From Sipunculus nudus (taxonomy: Eukaryota > Annelida > Sipuncula > Golfingiida > Sipunculidae): a stretch of 64,000 nucleotides of DNA. How positions within the stretch are numbered: the first letter of the stretch is position 1; the number at the start of each line of letters is the position of its first letter. Where the stretch lies: assembly GCA_026874595.1 (NCBI GenBank), contig CM049313.1, positions 28,146,008 to 28,210,007 of the forward strand. Direction: 5' to 3'. Under the pieces are notes generated by a model. The model searched no databases. It was not told the DNA's origin and saw only the letters and a program-made list of their open reading frames with translations. Shown here piece after piece: positions 12,973 through 26,505 of the stretch. The translations under genes and the position numbers were made by a program.

Positions 12973-14208
12973 ATGACCGCTTCATTTGGTCTCAAAAATA
13001 GGAAAAACATGCGCGACCAGTCTGCAGGAACTGATGAAACACTCCATGATCAATATGCATGCAAAGAATCTAGGCGACCAAGGCATCAGTTATTCAGATA
13101 CTGGAGCTTTTATATCAAATCATCAATTATTCTGGGGGCTTCTTTTAAGCTCCATAGCTCCAAGAATATAGGTAACACAGACTCTAATTTCAGGTTTCCA
13201 AGGTGATTTCCCTAGGACCTCCCTGGGGGTACAGTTAAAAGATTCTAGGTCTAATGGTTACGATTTGTGCCCTGTTAACAGATGACCGCTTCATTTGGTC
13301 TCAAAAATAGGAAAAACATGCGCGACCAGTCTGGAGGAACTGATTAAAAACTCCATGATCAATATGCATGCAAAGAACCAAGGCGACCAAGGCATCAGTT
13401 ATTCAGATACTGGAGCTTTTGTATCAAATCATCAATTATTCTGGGGGCGGCTTATGAGCTCCATAGCTCCGAGGATATAGGTAACACAGACTCTAATTTC
13501 AGGTTTCCAAGGTGATTTCCCTAGGACCTCCCTGGGTGTACAGTTAAAAGATTCTAGGTCTAATGGTTACGATTTGTGCCCTGTTAACAGATGACCGCTT
13601 CATTTGGTCTCAAAAATAGGAAAAACATGCGCGACCAGTCTGCAGGAACTGATGAAACACTCCATGATCAATATGCATGCAAAGAATCAAGGTGACCAAG
13701 GCATCAGTTATTCAGATACTGGAGCTTTTGTATCAAATCATCAATTATTCTGGGGGCTTCTTATGAGCTCCATAGCTCCGAGGATATAGGTAACACAGAC
13801 TCTAATTTCAGGGTTCCAAGGTGATTTCCCTAGGACCTCCCTGGGTGTACAGTTAAGAGGTTCTAGGTCTAATGGTTACGATTTGTGCCCTGTTAATAGA
13901 TGACCGCTTCATTTGGTCTCAAAAATAGGAAAAACATGCCCGACCAGTCTGCAGGAACTGATGAAACACTCCATGATCAATATACATGCAAAGAATCAAG
14001 GCGACCAAGGCATCAGTTATTCAGATACTGGAGCTTTTGTATCAAATCATCAATTATTCTGGGGGCTTCTTATGAGCTCCATAGCTCCAAGGATATAGGT
14101 AACACAAACTCTAATTTCAGGTTTCCAAGGTGATTTCCCTAGGACCTCCCTGGGTGTACAGATAAAAGATTCTAGGTCTAATGGTTACGATTTGTGCCCT
14201 GTTAACAG
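12973..14208. repeat. Second copy of the 9574-10809 block
   Basis: B, C, D and acacaaactc monomers in the same order as at 9574. The fourth monomer contains tgcccgacc, one of the rare changes in the conserved GCGCG block. Confidence 0.8.
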
Positions 14209-15442
14209 ATGACCGCTTCATTTGGTCTCAAAAATAGGAAAAACATGCGCGACCAGTCTGCAGGAACTGATGATACACTCCATGATCAATATGCATGCAA
14301 AGAATCAAGGAGACCAAGGCATCAGTTATTCAGATACTGGAGCTTTTGTATCAAATCATCAATTATTCTGGGGGCTTCTTATGAGCTCAATAGATCCGAG
14401 GATATAGGTAACACAGACTCTAATTTCAGGTTTCCAAGGTGATTTCCCTAGGACCTCTCTGGGTGTACAGTTAAAAAATTCTAGGACTAATTGTTACGAT
14501 TTGTGCCCTGTTAACAGATGACCGCTTCATTTGGTCTCAAAAATAGGAAAAACATGCGCGACCAGTCTGCAGGAACTGATGAAACACTCCATGATCAATA
14601 TGCATGCAAAGAATCAAGGCGACCAAGGCATCAGTTATTCAGATACTGGAGCTTTTGTATCAAATCATCAATTATTCTGGGGGCTTCTTATGAGCTCCAT
14701 AGTTCCAAGGATATAGGTAACACAGACTCTAATTTCAGGTTTCCAATGTGATTTCCCTAGGACCTCCCTGGGTGTACAGTTTAAATATTCTAGGTCTAAT
14801 GGTTACTATTTGTGCCCTGTTAACAGATGACCGCTTCATTTGGTCTCAAAAATAGGAAAAACATGCGCGACCAGTCTGCAGGAACTGATTAAACACTCCA
14901 TGATCAATATGCATGCAAAGAATCAAGGCGACCAAGGCATCAGTTATTCAGATACTGGAGCTTTTGTATCAAATCATCAATTATTCTGGGGGCTTCTTAT
15001 GAGCTCCATAGCTCCGAGGATATAGGTAACACAGACTCTAATTTCAGGTTTCCAAGGTTATCTCTATTACCTTCCTGGGTGTACAGGTAAAAGATCCTAG
15101 GTCTAATGGTTACGATTTGTGCCCTGTTAACAGATGACCGCTTCATTTGGTCTCAAAAATAGGAAAAACATGCGCGACCAGTCTGCAGGAACTGATGAAA
15201 CACTCCATGATCAATATGCATGGAAAGAATCAAGGCGACCAAGGCATCAGTTATTCAGATACTTGAGCTTTTGTATCAAATCATAAATTATTCTGGGGGC
15301 TTCTTATGAGCTCCATAGCTCCGAGGATATAGGTAACACAGACTCTAATTTCAGGTTTCCAAGGTGATTTCCCTAGGACCTCCCTGGGTGTACAGTTAAA
15401 AGATTCTAGGTCTAATGGTTACGAATTGTCCCCTGTTAACAG
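14209..15442. repeat. 1,234-bp tetramer repeat, copy 1
   Basis: Four monomers directly duplicated at 15443-16676. Linked variants: gatgatacac with ggagacc and atagatccgagg; gttccaagg with caatgtgatt and gtttaaatattc; a 2-bp-deleted monomer at 14827; and a monomer with catggaaag, cttgagc and cataaatt. The copies agree over nearly all positions; the right part of the fourth monomer differs (taggacc and agattc here, tattacc and agatcc in copy 2), which places the exchange near that monomer. Confidence 0.9.
14827..15133 (+). repeat. 307-bp monomer with diverged TATCTCTATTACC patch
   Basis: The usual ggtgatttccctaggacc reads ggttatctctattacc, two bases shorter and changed at several sites within 20 bp. 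It also has cattcctgg-like cttcctgg and gtaaaagatcc downstream. The clustered changes suggest one small conversion or repair event rather than separate mutations. Confidence 0.85.
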
Positions 15443-16676
15443 ATGACCGCTTCATTTGGTCTCAAAAATAGGAAAAACATGCGCGACCAGTCTGCAGGAA
15501 CTGATGATACACTCCATGATCAATATGCATGCAAAGAATCAAGGAGACCAAGGCATCAGTTATTCAGATACTGGAGCTTTTGTATCAAATCATCAATTAT
15601 TCTGGGGGCTTCTTATGAGCTCAATAGATCCGAGGATATAGGTAACACAGACTCTAATTTCAGGTTTCCAAGGTGATTTCCCTAGGACCTCTCTGGGTGT
15701 ACAGTTAAAAAATTCTAGGACTAATTGTTACGATTTGTGCCCTGTTAACAGATGACCGCTTCATTTGGTCTCAAAAATAGGAAAAACATGCGCGACCAGT
15801 CTGCAGGAACTGATGAAACACTCCATGATCAATATGCATGCAAAGAATCAAGGCGACCAAGGCATGAGTTATTCAGATACTGGAGCTTTTGTATCAAATC
15901 ATCAATTATTCTGGGGGCTTCTTATGAGCTCCATAGTTCCAAGGATATAGGTAACACAGACTCTAATTTCAGGTTTCCAATGTGATTTCCCTAGGACCTC
16001 CCTGGGTGTACAGTTTAAATATTCTAGGTCTAATGGTTACTATTTGTGCCCTGTTAACAGATGACCGCTTCATTTGGTCTCAAAAATAGGAAAAACATGC
16101 GCGACCAGTCTGCAGGAACTGATTAAACACTCCATGATCAATATGCATGCAAAGAATCAAGGCGACCAAGGCATCAGTTATTCAGATACTGGAGCTTTTG
16201 TATCAAATCATCAATTATTCTGGGGGCTTCTTATGAGCTCCATAGCTCCGAGGATATAGGTAACACAGACTCTAATTTCAGGTTTCCAAGGTTATCTCTA
16301 TTACCTTCCTGGGTGTACAGGTAAAAGATCCTAGGTCTAATGGTTACGATTTGTGCCCTGTTAACAGATGACCGCTTCATTTGGTCTCAAAAATAGGAAA
16401 AACATGCGCGACCAGTCTGCAGGAACTGATGAAACACTCCATGATCAATATGCATGGAAAGAATCAAGGCGACCAAGGCATCAGTTATTCAGATACTTGA
16501 GCTTTTGTATCAAATCATAAATTATTCTGGGGGCTTCTTATGAGCTCCATAGCTCCGAGGATATAGGTAACACAGACTCTAATTTCAGGTTTCCAAGGTG
16601 ATTTCCCTATTACCTCCCTGGGTGTACAGGTAAAAGATCCTAGGTCTAATGGTTACGATTTGTGCCCTGTTAACAG
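15443..16676. repeat. 1,234-bp tetramer repeat, copy 2
   Basis: Near-identical to 14209-15442; one clear substitution is catgagtt at 15752 against catcagtt at 14518. Its last monomer (16368) ends with tattacctccc and ggtaaaagatcc. That end type recurs in monomers at 40717, 49366, 51220, 51529 and 54619. Confidence 0.9.
16061..16367 (+). repeat. 307-bp monomer, copy of 14827
   Basis: Carries the same TATCTCTATTACC patch and 2-bp loss, so the event predates the 1,234-bp duplication. Confidence 0.9.
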
Positions 16677-16863
16677 AAGACCGCTTCATTTGGTCTCAAA
16701 AATAGGAAAAACATGCGCGACCAGTCTGGAGGAACTGATGAAAAACTCCATAATCAATATGCATGCAAAGAATCAAGGCGACCAAGGCATCAGTTATTCA
16801 GATACTGGAGCTTTTGTATCAAATCATCAATTATTCTGGGGGCTTCTTATGCCCTGTTAACAG
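16677..16863 (+). repeat. 187-bp truncated monomer (no. 1)
   Basis: Unit positions 176-297 (122 bp) are missing, giving the junction cttcttatg/ccctgttaac. TG flanks both breakpoints. The left half is type C-like (ctggagg, gatgaaaaactccataatc) and the start reads aagacc, unlike the other four short monomers, which share an identical left half. The junction is identical in all five. Confidence 0.95.
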
Positions 16864-18099
16864 ATGACCGCTTCATTTGGTCTCAAAAATAGGAAAAACA
16901 TGCGCGACCAGTCTGCAGGAACTGATGAAACACTCTATGATCAATATGCATGCAAAGAAACAAGGCGACCAAGGCATGAGTTATTTAGATACTGGAGCTT
17001 TTGTATCAAATCATCAATTATTCTGGGGGCTTCTTATGAGCTCAATAGCTCCGAGGATATAGGTAACACAGACTCTAATTTCAGGTTTCCAAGGTGATTT
17101 CCCTAGGACCTCCCTGGGTGTACAGTTAAAAGATTTTAGGACTAATGGTTACGATTTCTGCTCTGTTAACAGATGACCGCTTTATTTGGTCTCAAAAATA
17201 GGAAAAACATGCGCGACCAGTCTGCAGGAACTGATGAAACACTTCATGATCAATATGCATGCAAAGAATCAAGGCGACCAAGGCATCAGTTATTCAGATA
17301 CTGGAGCTTTTGTATCAAATCATCAATTATTCCGGGGGCTTCGTATGAGCTCAATAGCTCCGAGGATATAGGTAACACAGACTCTAATTTCAGGTTTCTA
17401 AGGTGATTTCCCTGGGACCTCCCAGGGTGTACAGTTAAAAGATTCTAGGTCTAATGGTTACGATTTGTGCCCTGTTAACAGATGACCGCTTCATTTGGTC
17501 TCAAAAATAGGAAAAACATGCGCGACCAGTCTGCAGGAACTGATGAAACACTCCATGATCAATATGCATGCAAAGAATCAAGGCGACCAAGGCATCAGTT
17601 ATTCAGATACTGGAGCTTTTGTATCAAATCATCAATTATTCTGGGGGCTTCTTATGAGCTCCATAGCTCCGAGGATATAGGTAACACAGACTCTAATTTC
17701 AGGTTTCCAAGGTGATTTCCCTAGGACCTCCCTTGGTGTACAGTTAAAAGATTCTAGGTCTAATGGTTACGATATGTGCCCTGTTAACAGATGACCGCTT
17801 CATTTGGTCTCAAAAATAGGAAAAACATGCGCGACCAGTCTCTAGGAACTGATGAAACACGCCATGATCAATATGCATGCAAAGAACCAAGGCGACCAAG
17901 GCATCAGTTATTCAGATACTGGAGCTTTTGTATCAAATCATCAATTATTCTGGGGGCTTCTTATGAGCTCCATAGCTCCGAGGATAAAGGTAACACAGAC
18001 TCTTATTTCAGGTTTCCAAGGTGATTTCCCTAGGACCTCCCTGGGTTTACAGTTAAAAGATTCTAGGTCTAATGGTTACGATTTGTGCCCTGTTAACAG
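16864..18099. repeat. E-F block of four monomers, copy 1
   Basis: Monomers E (catgagttatttag), F (tttatttgg, cacttcatg, tattccgggg), a near-consensus one, and one with agtctctagg. The same series follows at 19522-20757 and 26506-27741, each preceded by a 187-bp monomer. This copy's fourth monomer has ggataaagg, removing a stop in the second frame and giving an 83-codon stretch. Confidence 0.85.
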
Positions 18100-19026
18100 A
18101 TGACCGCTTCATTTGGTCTCAAAAATAGGAAAAACATGCGCGACCGGTCTGCAGGAACTGATGAAACACTCCATGATCAATATGCATGCAAAGAAACAAG
18201 GCGACCAAGGCATGAGTTATTTAGATACTGGAGCTTTTGTATCAAATCATCAATTATTCTGGGGGCTTCTTATGAGCTCCATAGCTCCGAGGATATAGGT
18301 AACACAGACTCTAATTTCAGGTTTCCAAGGTGCTTTTCCTAGGACCTCCCTGGGTGTACAGTTAAAAGATTCTAGGACTAATGGTTACGATTTCTGCTCT
18401 GTTAACAGATGACCGCTTTATTTGGTCTCAAAAATAGGAAAAACATGCGCGACCAGTCTGCAGGAACTGACGAAACACTTCATGATCAATATGCATGCAA
18501 AGAATCAAGGCGACCAAGGCATCAGTTATTCAGATACTGGAGCTTTTGTATCAAATCATCAATTATTCCGGGGGCTTCTTATGAGCTCAATAGCTCCGAG
18601 GATATAGGTAACACAGACTCTAATTTCAGGTTTCCAAGGTGATTTCCCTAGGACCTCCCTGGGTGTACAGTTAAGAGATTCTAGGTCTAATGGTTACGAT
18701 TTGTGCCCTGTTAACAGATGACCGCTTCATTTTGTCTCAAAAATAGGAAAAACATGCGCGACCAGTCTGCAGGAACTGATGAAACACTCCATGATCAATA
18801 TGCATGCAAAGAATCAAGGCGACCAAGGCATCAGTTATTCAGATACTGGAGCTTTTGTATCAAATCATCAATTATTCTGGGGGCTTCTTATGAGCTCCAT
18901 AGCTCCGAGGATATAGGTAACACAGACTCTAATTTCAGGTTTCCAAGGTGATTTCCCTAGGACCTCCCTGGGTGTACAGTTAAAAGATTCTAGGTCTAAT
19001 GGTTACGATATGTGCCCTGTTAACAG

Positions 19027-19334
19027 ATGACCGCTTCATTTGGTCTCAAAATAAGAAAAACATGCGCGACCAGTCTCTAGGAACTGATGAAACACTCCAT
19101 GATCAATATCCATGCAAAGAATCAAGGCGACCAAGTCATCAGTTATTCAGATACTGGAGCTTTTGTATCAAATCATCAATAATTCTAGGGGCTTCTTATG
19201 AGCTCCATAGCTCCAAGGATATAGGTAACACAGACTCTAATTTCAGGTTTCCAAGGTGATTTCCCTAGGACCTACCTGGGTGTACAGGTAAAAGATTATA
19301 GGTCTAATGGTTACGATTTGTGCCCTGTTAACAA
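19027..19334 (+). repeat. 308-bp monomer, shortened A-run
   Basis: Reads ctcaaaataagaaaaac, one A short in the first A-run and with tagg changed to taag. Also carries agtctctagg, atatccatg, ccaagtcatc, caataattctagg and acctacctgg, and ends aacaaatg. Its counterparts are at 26011 and, with a full A-run, at 55855. Confidence 0.9.
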
Positions 19335-19521
19335 ATGACCGCTTCATTTGGTCTCAAAAATAGGAAAAACATGCGCGACCAGTCTGCAGGAACTGATGAA
19401 ACACTCCATGATCAATATGCATGCAAAGAAACAAGTCGACCAAGGCATCACTTATTCAGATACTGGAGCTTTTGTATCAAATCATCAATTATTCTGGGGG
19501 CTTCTTATGCCCTGTTAACAG
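19335..19521 (+). repeat. 187-bp truncated monomer (no. 2)
   Basis: Same 122-bp deletion junction as at 16677. The left half has acaagtcgacc and catcacttattc, shared with nos. 3-5. It sits between the agtctctagg monomer and a type E monomer. Confidence 0.95.
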
Positions 19522-20757
19522 ATGACCGCTTCATTTGGTCTCAAAAATAGGAAAAACATGCGCGACCAGTCTGCAGGAACTGATGAAACACTCTATGATC
19601 AATATGCATGCAAAGAAACAAGGCGACCAAGGCATGAGTTATTTAGATACTGGAGCTTTTGTATCAAATCATCAATTATTCTGGGGGCTTCTTATGAGCT
19701 CCATAGCTCCGAGGATATAGGTAACACAGACTCTAATTTCAGGTTTCCAAGGTGATTTCCCTAGGACCTCCCTGGGTGTACAGTTAAAAGTTTCTAGGAC
19801 TAATAGTTACGATTTCTGCTCTGTTAACAGATGACCGCTTTATTTGGTCTAAAAAATAGGAAAAACATGCGCGACCAGTCTGCAGGAACTGATGAAACAC
19901 TACATGATCAAAATGCATGCAAAGAATCAAGGCGACCAAGGCATCAGTTATTCAGATACTGGAGCTTTTGTATCAAATCATCAATTATTCCGGGGGCTTC
20001 TTATGAGCTCAATAGCTCCGAGGATATAGGTAACACAGACTCTAATTTCAGGTTTCTAAGGTGATTTCCCTGGGACCTCCCAGGGTGTACAGTTAAGAGA
20101 TTCTAGGTCTAATTGTTACGATTTGTGCCCTGTTAACAGATGACCGCTTCATTTGGTCTCAAAAATAGGAAAAACATGCGCGACCAGTCTGCAGGAACTG
20201 ATGAAACACTCCATGATCAATATGCATGCAAAGAATCAAGGCGACCAAGGCATCAGTTATTCAGATACTGGAGCTTTTGTATCAAATCATCAATTATTCT
20301 GGGGGCTTCTTATGAGCTCCATAGCTCCGAGGATATAGGTAACACAGACTCTAATTTCAGGTTTCCAAGGTGATTTCCCTAGGACCTCCCTTGGTGTACA
20401 GTTAAAAGATTCTAGGTCTAATGGTTACGATATGTGCCCTGTTAACAGATGACCGCTTCATTTGGTCTCAAAAATAGGAAAAACATGCGCGACCAGTCTC
20501 TAGGAACTGATGAAACACTCCATGATCAATATGCATGCAAAGAACCAAGGCGACCAAGGCATCAGTTATTCAGATACTGGAGCTTTTGTATCAAATCATC
20601 AATTATTCTGGGGGCTTCTTATGAGCTCCATAGCTCCAAGGATATAGGTAACACAGACTCTAATTTCAGGTTTCCAAGGTGATTTCCCTAGGACCTCTCT
20701 GGGTGTACAGGTAAAAGATTCTAGGTCTAATGGTTACGATTTGTGCCCTGTTAACAG
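19522..20757. repeat. E-F block, copy 2
   Basis: Same four-monomer order as 16864-18099, offset 2,658 bp. The type F monomer here has ggtctaaaaaatagg, actacatg and caaaatgc, the first and last of which it shares with the copy at 26815. Confidence 0.85.
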
Positions 20758-22920
20758 ATGACCGCTTCATTTGGTCTCAAAAATAGGAAAAACATGCGCG
20801 ACCAGTCTGCAGGAACTGATGAAACACTCCATGATCAATATGCATGCAAAGAATCAAGGTGACCAAGGCATCAGTTATTCAGATACTGGAGCTTTTGTAT
20901 CAAATCATCAATTATTCTGGGGGCTTCTTATGAGCTCCATAGCTCCGAGGATATAGGTAACACAGACTCTAATTTCAGGGTTCCAAGGTGATTTCCCTAG
21001 GACCTCCCTGGGTGTACAGTTAAAAGATTCTAGGTCTAATGGTTACGATTTGTGCCCTGTTAACAGATGACCGCTTCATTTGGTCTCAAAAATAGGAAAA
21101 ACATGCGCGACCAGTCTGCAGGAACTGATGAAACACTCCATGATCAATATGCATGCAAAGAATCAAGGCGACCAAGGCATCAGTTATTCAGATACTGGAG
21201 CTTTTGTATCAAATCATCAATTATTCTGGGGGCTTCTTATGAGCTCCATAGCTCCGAGGATATAGGTAACACAGACTCTAATTTCAGGTTTCCAAGGTGA
21301 TTTCCCTAGGACCTCCCTGGGTGTACAGTTAAGAGGTTCTAGGTCTAATGGTTACGGTTTGTGCCCTGTTAATAGATGACCGCTTCATTTTGTCTCAAAA
21401 ATAGGAAAAACATGCGCGACCAGTCTGCAGGAACTGATGAAACACTCCATGATCAATATGCATGCAAAGAATCAAGGCGACCAAGGCATCAGTTATTCAG
21501 ATACTGGAGCTTTTGTATCAAATCATCAATTATTCTGGGGGCTTCTTATGAGCTCCATAGCTCCGAAGATATAGGTAACACAGACTCTAATTTCAGGTTT
21601 CCAAGGTGATTTCCCTAGGACCTCCCTGGGTGTACAGTTAAAAGGTTCTAGGTCTAATGGTTACGATTTGTGCCCTGTTAACAGATGACCGCTTCATTTG
21701 ATCTCAAAAATAGGAAAAACATGCGCGACCAGTCTGCAGGAACTGATGAAACACTCTATGATCAATATGCATGCAAAGAATCAAGGTGACCAAGGCATCA
21801 GTTATTCAGATACTGGAGCTTTTGTATCAAATCATCAATTATTCTGGGGGCTTCTTATGAGCTCCATAGCTCCGAAGATATAGGTAACACAGACTCTAAT
21901 TTCAGGGTTCCAAGGTGATTTCCCTAGGACCTCCCTGGGTGTACAGTTAAAAGATTCTAGGTCTGATGGTTACGATTTGTGCCCTGTTAACAGATGACCG
22001 CTTCATTTGGTCTCAAAAATAGGAAAAACATGCGCGACCAGTCTGCAGGAACTCATGAAACACTCCATGATCAATATGCATGCAAAGAATCAAGGCGACC
22101 AAGGCATCAGTTATTCAGATACTGGAGCTTTTGTATCAAATCATCAATTATTCTGGGGGCTTCTTATAAGCTCCATAGCTCCAAGGATATAGGTAACACG
22201 GACTCTAATTTCAGGTTTCCAAGATGATTTCCATAGGACCTCCCTGGGTGTACAGTTAAAAGATCCTAGGTCTAATGGTTACGATTTGTGCCCTGTTAAC
22301 AGATGACCGCTTCATTTGGTCTCAAAAATAGGAAAAACATGCGCGACCAGTCTGGAGGAACTGATTAAAAACTCCATGACCAATATGCATGCAAAGAACC
22401 AAGGCGACCAAGGCATCAGTTATTCAGATACTGGAGCTTTTGTATCAAATCATCAATTATTCTGGGGGCGGCTTATGAGCTCCATAGCTCCGAGGATATA
22501 GGTAACACAGACTCTAATTTCAGGTTTCCAAGGTAATTTCCCTAGGACCTCCCTGGGTTTACAGTTAAAAGATTCTAGGACGAATGGTTACGATTTGTGC
22601 CCTGTTAACAGATGACCGCTTCATTTGGTCTCAAAAATAGGAAAAACATGCGCGACCAGTCTGCAGGAACTCATGAATCACTCCATGATCAATATGTATG
22701 CAAAGAATCAAGGTGACCAAGGCATCAGTTATTCAGATACTGGAGCTTTTGTTTCAAATCATCAATTATTCTGGGGGCTTCTTATAAGCTCCATAGCTCC
22801 AAGGATATAGGTAACACAGACTCTAATTTCAGGTTTCCAAGGTGATTTCCCTAGGACCTCTCTGGGTGTACAGTTAAAAGATTCTAGGACTAATGGTTAC
22901 GATTTGTGCCCTGTTAACAG

Positions 22921-25392
22921 ATGACCGCTTCATTTGGTCTCAAAAATAGGAAAAACATGCGCGACCAGTCTGCAGGAACTGATGAAACACTCTATGATCA
23001 ATATGCATGCAAAGAATCAAGGTGACCAAGGCATCAGTTATTCAGATACTGGAGCTTTTGTATCAAATCATCAATTATTCTGGGGGCTTCTTATGAGCTC
23101 CATAGCTCCGAAGATATAGGTAACACAGACTCTAATTTCAGGGTTCCAAGGTGATTTCCCTAGGACCTCCCTGGGTGTACAGTTAAAAGATTCTAGGTCT
23201 AATGGTTACGATTTGTGCCCTGTTAACAGATGACCGCTTCATTTGGTCTCAAAAATAGGAAAAACATGCGCGACCAGTCTGCAGGAACTCATGAAACACT
23301 CCATGGTCAATATGCATGCAAAGAATCAAGGCGACCAAGGCATCAGTTATTCAGATACTGGAGCTTTTGTATCAAATCATCAATTATTCTGGGGGCTTCT
23401 TATAAGCCCCATAGCTCCAAGGATATAGGTAACACAGACTCTAATTTCAGGTTTCCAAGGTGATTTCCCTAGGACCTCCCTGGGTGTACAGTTAAAAGAT
23501 TCTAGGTCTAATGGTTACGATTTGTGCCCTGTTAACAGATGACCGCTTCATTTGGTCTCAAAAATAGGAAAAACATGCGCGACCAGTCTGGAGGAACTGA
23601 TTAAAAACTCCATGATCAATATGCATGCAAAGAACCAAGGCGACCAAGGCATCAGTTATTCAGATACTGGAGCTTTTGTATCAAATCATCAATTATTCTG
23701 GGGGCGGCTTATGAGCTCCATAGCTCCGAGGATATAGGTAACACAGACTCCAATTTCAGGTTTCCAAGGTGATTTCCCTAGGACCTCCCTGGGTGTACAG
23801 TTAAAAGATTCTACGTCTAATGGTTACGATTTGTGCCCTGTTAACAGATGACCGCTTCATTTTGTCTCAAAAATAGGAAAAACATGCGCGACCAGTCTGC
23901 AGGAACTGATGAAACACTCCATGATCAATATGCATGCAAAGAATCAAGGTGACCAAGGCATCAGTTATTCAGATACTGGAGCTTTTGTATCAAATCATCA
24001 ATTATTCTGGGGGCTTCTTATGAGCTCCATAGCTCCGAGGATATAGGTAACACAGACTCTAATTTCAGGGTTCCAAGGTGATTTCCCTAGGACCTCCCTG
24101 GGTGTACAGTTAAAAGATTCTAGGACTAATGGTTACGATTTGTGCCCTGTTAACAGATGACCGCTTCATTTGGTCCCAAAAATAGGAAAAACATGCGCGA
24201 CCAGTCTGCAGGAACTGATGAAACACTCCATGATCAATATGTATGCAAAGAATCAAGGTGACCAAGGCATCAGTTATTCAGATACTGGAGCTTTTGTATC
24301 AAATCATCAATTATTCTGGGGGCTTCTTATGAGCTCCATAGCTCCGAAGATATAGGTAACACAGACTCTAATTTCAGGGTTCCAAGGTGATTTCCCTAGG
24401 ACCTCCCTGGGTGTACAGTTAAAAGATTCTAGGTCTAATGGTTACGATTTGTGCCCTGTTAACAGATGACCGCTTCATTTGGTCTCAAAAATAGGAAAAA
24501 CATGCGCGACCAGTCTGCAGGAACTGATGAAACACTCCATGATCAATATGCATGCAAAGAATCAAGGCGACCAAGGCATCAGTTATTCAGATACTGGAGC
24601 TTTTGTATCAAATCATCAATTATTCTGGGGGCTTCTTATAAGCTCCATAGCTCCAAGGATATAGGTAACACAGACTCTTATTTCAGGTTTCCAAGGTGAT
24701 TTCCCTAGGACCTCCCTGGGTGTACAGTTAAAAGATTCTAGGTCTAATGGTTACGATTTGTGCCCTGTTAACAGATGACTGCTTCATTTGGTCTCAAAAA
24801 TAGGAAAAACATGGGCGACCAGTCTGGAGGAACTGATTAAAAACTCAATGATCAATATGCATGCAAAGAACCAAGGCGACCAAGGCATCAGTTATTCAGA
24901 TACTGGAGCTTTTGTATCAAATCATCAATTATTCTGAGGGCGGCTTATGAGCTCCATAGCTCCGAGGATATAGGTAACACAGACTCTAATTTCAGGGTTC
25001 CAAGGTGATTTCCCTAGGACCTCCCTGGGTGTACAGTTAAAAGGTTCTAGGTCTAATGGTTACGATTTGTGCCCTGTTAACAGATGACCGCTTCATTTGG
25101 TCTCAAAAATAGGAAAAACATGCGCGACCAGTCTGCAGGAACTGATGAAACACTCCATGATCAATATGCATGCAAAGAATCAAGGTGACCAAGGCATCAG
25201 TTATTCAGATACTGGAGCTTTTGTATCAAATCATCAATTATTCTGGGGGCTTCTTATGAGCTCCATAGCTCCGAGGATATAGGTAACACAGACTCTAATT
25301 TCAGGGTTCCAAGGTGATTTCCCTAGGACCTCCCTGGGTGTACAGTTGAGAGGTTCTAGGTCTAATGGTTACGATTTGTGCCCTGTTAATAG
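22921..25392. repeat. Two A-B-C-D cassettes in tandem
   Basis: 22921-24156 and 24157-25392 are each four monomers in A-B-C-D order. The second C monomer (24775) has the rare gactgcttc, tgggcgacc and ctgagggcgg combination, which reappears at 36394 and 45043. The second D monomer ends gttgagaggttc and aatag and directly abuts a type F start, the higher-order junction. Confidence 0.8.
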
Positions 25393-26010
25393 ATGACCGC
25401 TTTATTTGGTCTCAAAAATAGGAAAAACATGCGCGACCAGTCTGCAGGAACTGACGAAACACTTCATGATCAATATGCATGCAAAGAATCAAGGCGACCA
25501 AGGCATCAGTTATTCAGATACTGGAGCTTTTGTATCAAATCATCAATTATTCCGGGGGCTTCTTATGAGCTCAATAGCTCCGAGGATATAGGTAACACAG
25601 ACTCTAATTTCAGGTTTCTAAGGTGATTTCCCTAGGACCTCCCTGGGTGTACAGTTAAGAGATTCTAGGTCTAATGGTTACGATTTGTGCCCTGTTAACA
25701 GATGACCGCTTCATTTTGTCTCAAAAATAGGAAAAACATGCGCGACCAGTCTGCAGGAACTGATGAAACACTCCATGATCAATATGCATGCAAAGAATCA
25801 AGGCGACCAAGGCATCAGTTATTCAGATACTGGAGCTTTTGTATCAAATCATCAATTATTCTGGGGGCTTCTTATGAGCTCCATAGCTCCGAGGATATAG
25901 GTAACACAGACTCTAATTTCAGGTTTCCAAGGTGATTTCCCTAGGACCTCCCTGGGTGTACAGTTAAAAGATTCTAGGTCTAATGGTTACGATATGTGCC
26001 CTGTTAACAG

Positions 26011-26318
26011 ATGACCGCTTCATTTGGTCTCAAAATAGGAAAAACATGCGCGACCAGTCTCTAGGAACTGATGAAACACTCCATGAACAATATCCATGCA
26101 AAGAATCAAGGCGACCAAGTCATCAGTTATTCAGATACTGGAGCTTTTGTATCAAATCATCAATAATTCTAGGGGCTTCTTATGAGCTCCATAGCTCCAA
26201 GGATATAGGTAACACACACTCTAATTTCAGGTTTCCAAGGTGATTTCCCTAGGACCTACCTGGGTGTACAGGTAAAAGATTATAGGTCTAATGGTTACGA
26301 TTTGTGCCCTGTTAACAA
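26011..26318 (+). repeat. 308-bp monomer, shortened A-run (copy 2)
   Basis: Counterpart of 19027: ctcaaaataggaaaaac, one A short. Shares atatccatg, ccaagtcatc and caataattctagg; private changes include catgaacaat and cacacactc. Confidence 0.9.
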
Positions 26319-26505
26319 ATGACCGCTTCATTTGGTCTCAAAAATAGGAAAAACATGCGCGACCAGTCTGCAGGAACTGATGAAACACTCCATGATCAAT
26401 ATGCATGCAAAGAAACAAGTCGACCAAGGCATCACTTATTCAGATACTGGAGCTTTTGTATCAAATCATCAATTATTCTGGGGGCTTCTTATGCCCTGTT
26501 AACAG
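26319..26505 (+). repeat. 187-bp truncated monomer (no. 3)
   Basis: Copy of the 19335 monomer carried along by the 6,984-bp higher-order repeat; same acaagtcgacc and catcacttattc and same deletion junction. Confidence 0.95.

Larger units (their letters stand above)
18409..25392. repeat. 6,984-bp higher-order repeat, copy 1 (23 monomers)
   Basis: Twenty-one 309-bp, one 308-bp and one 187-bp monomer. The series from 18409 to about 23847 recurs in order from 25393 at an offset of 6,984 bp. Tie points: ttttgtctc at 18718 and 25702; caaaata-type short A-run at 19027 and 26011; the 187-bp monomers at 19335 and 26319; ttgatctc at 21685 and 28669; gaactcatg at 21994 and 28978. The left edge lies where a type D end meets a type F start in copy 2 (25391-25402). 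Confidence 0.9.
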
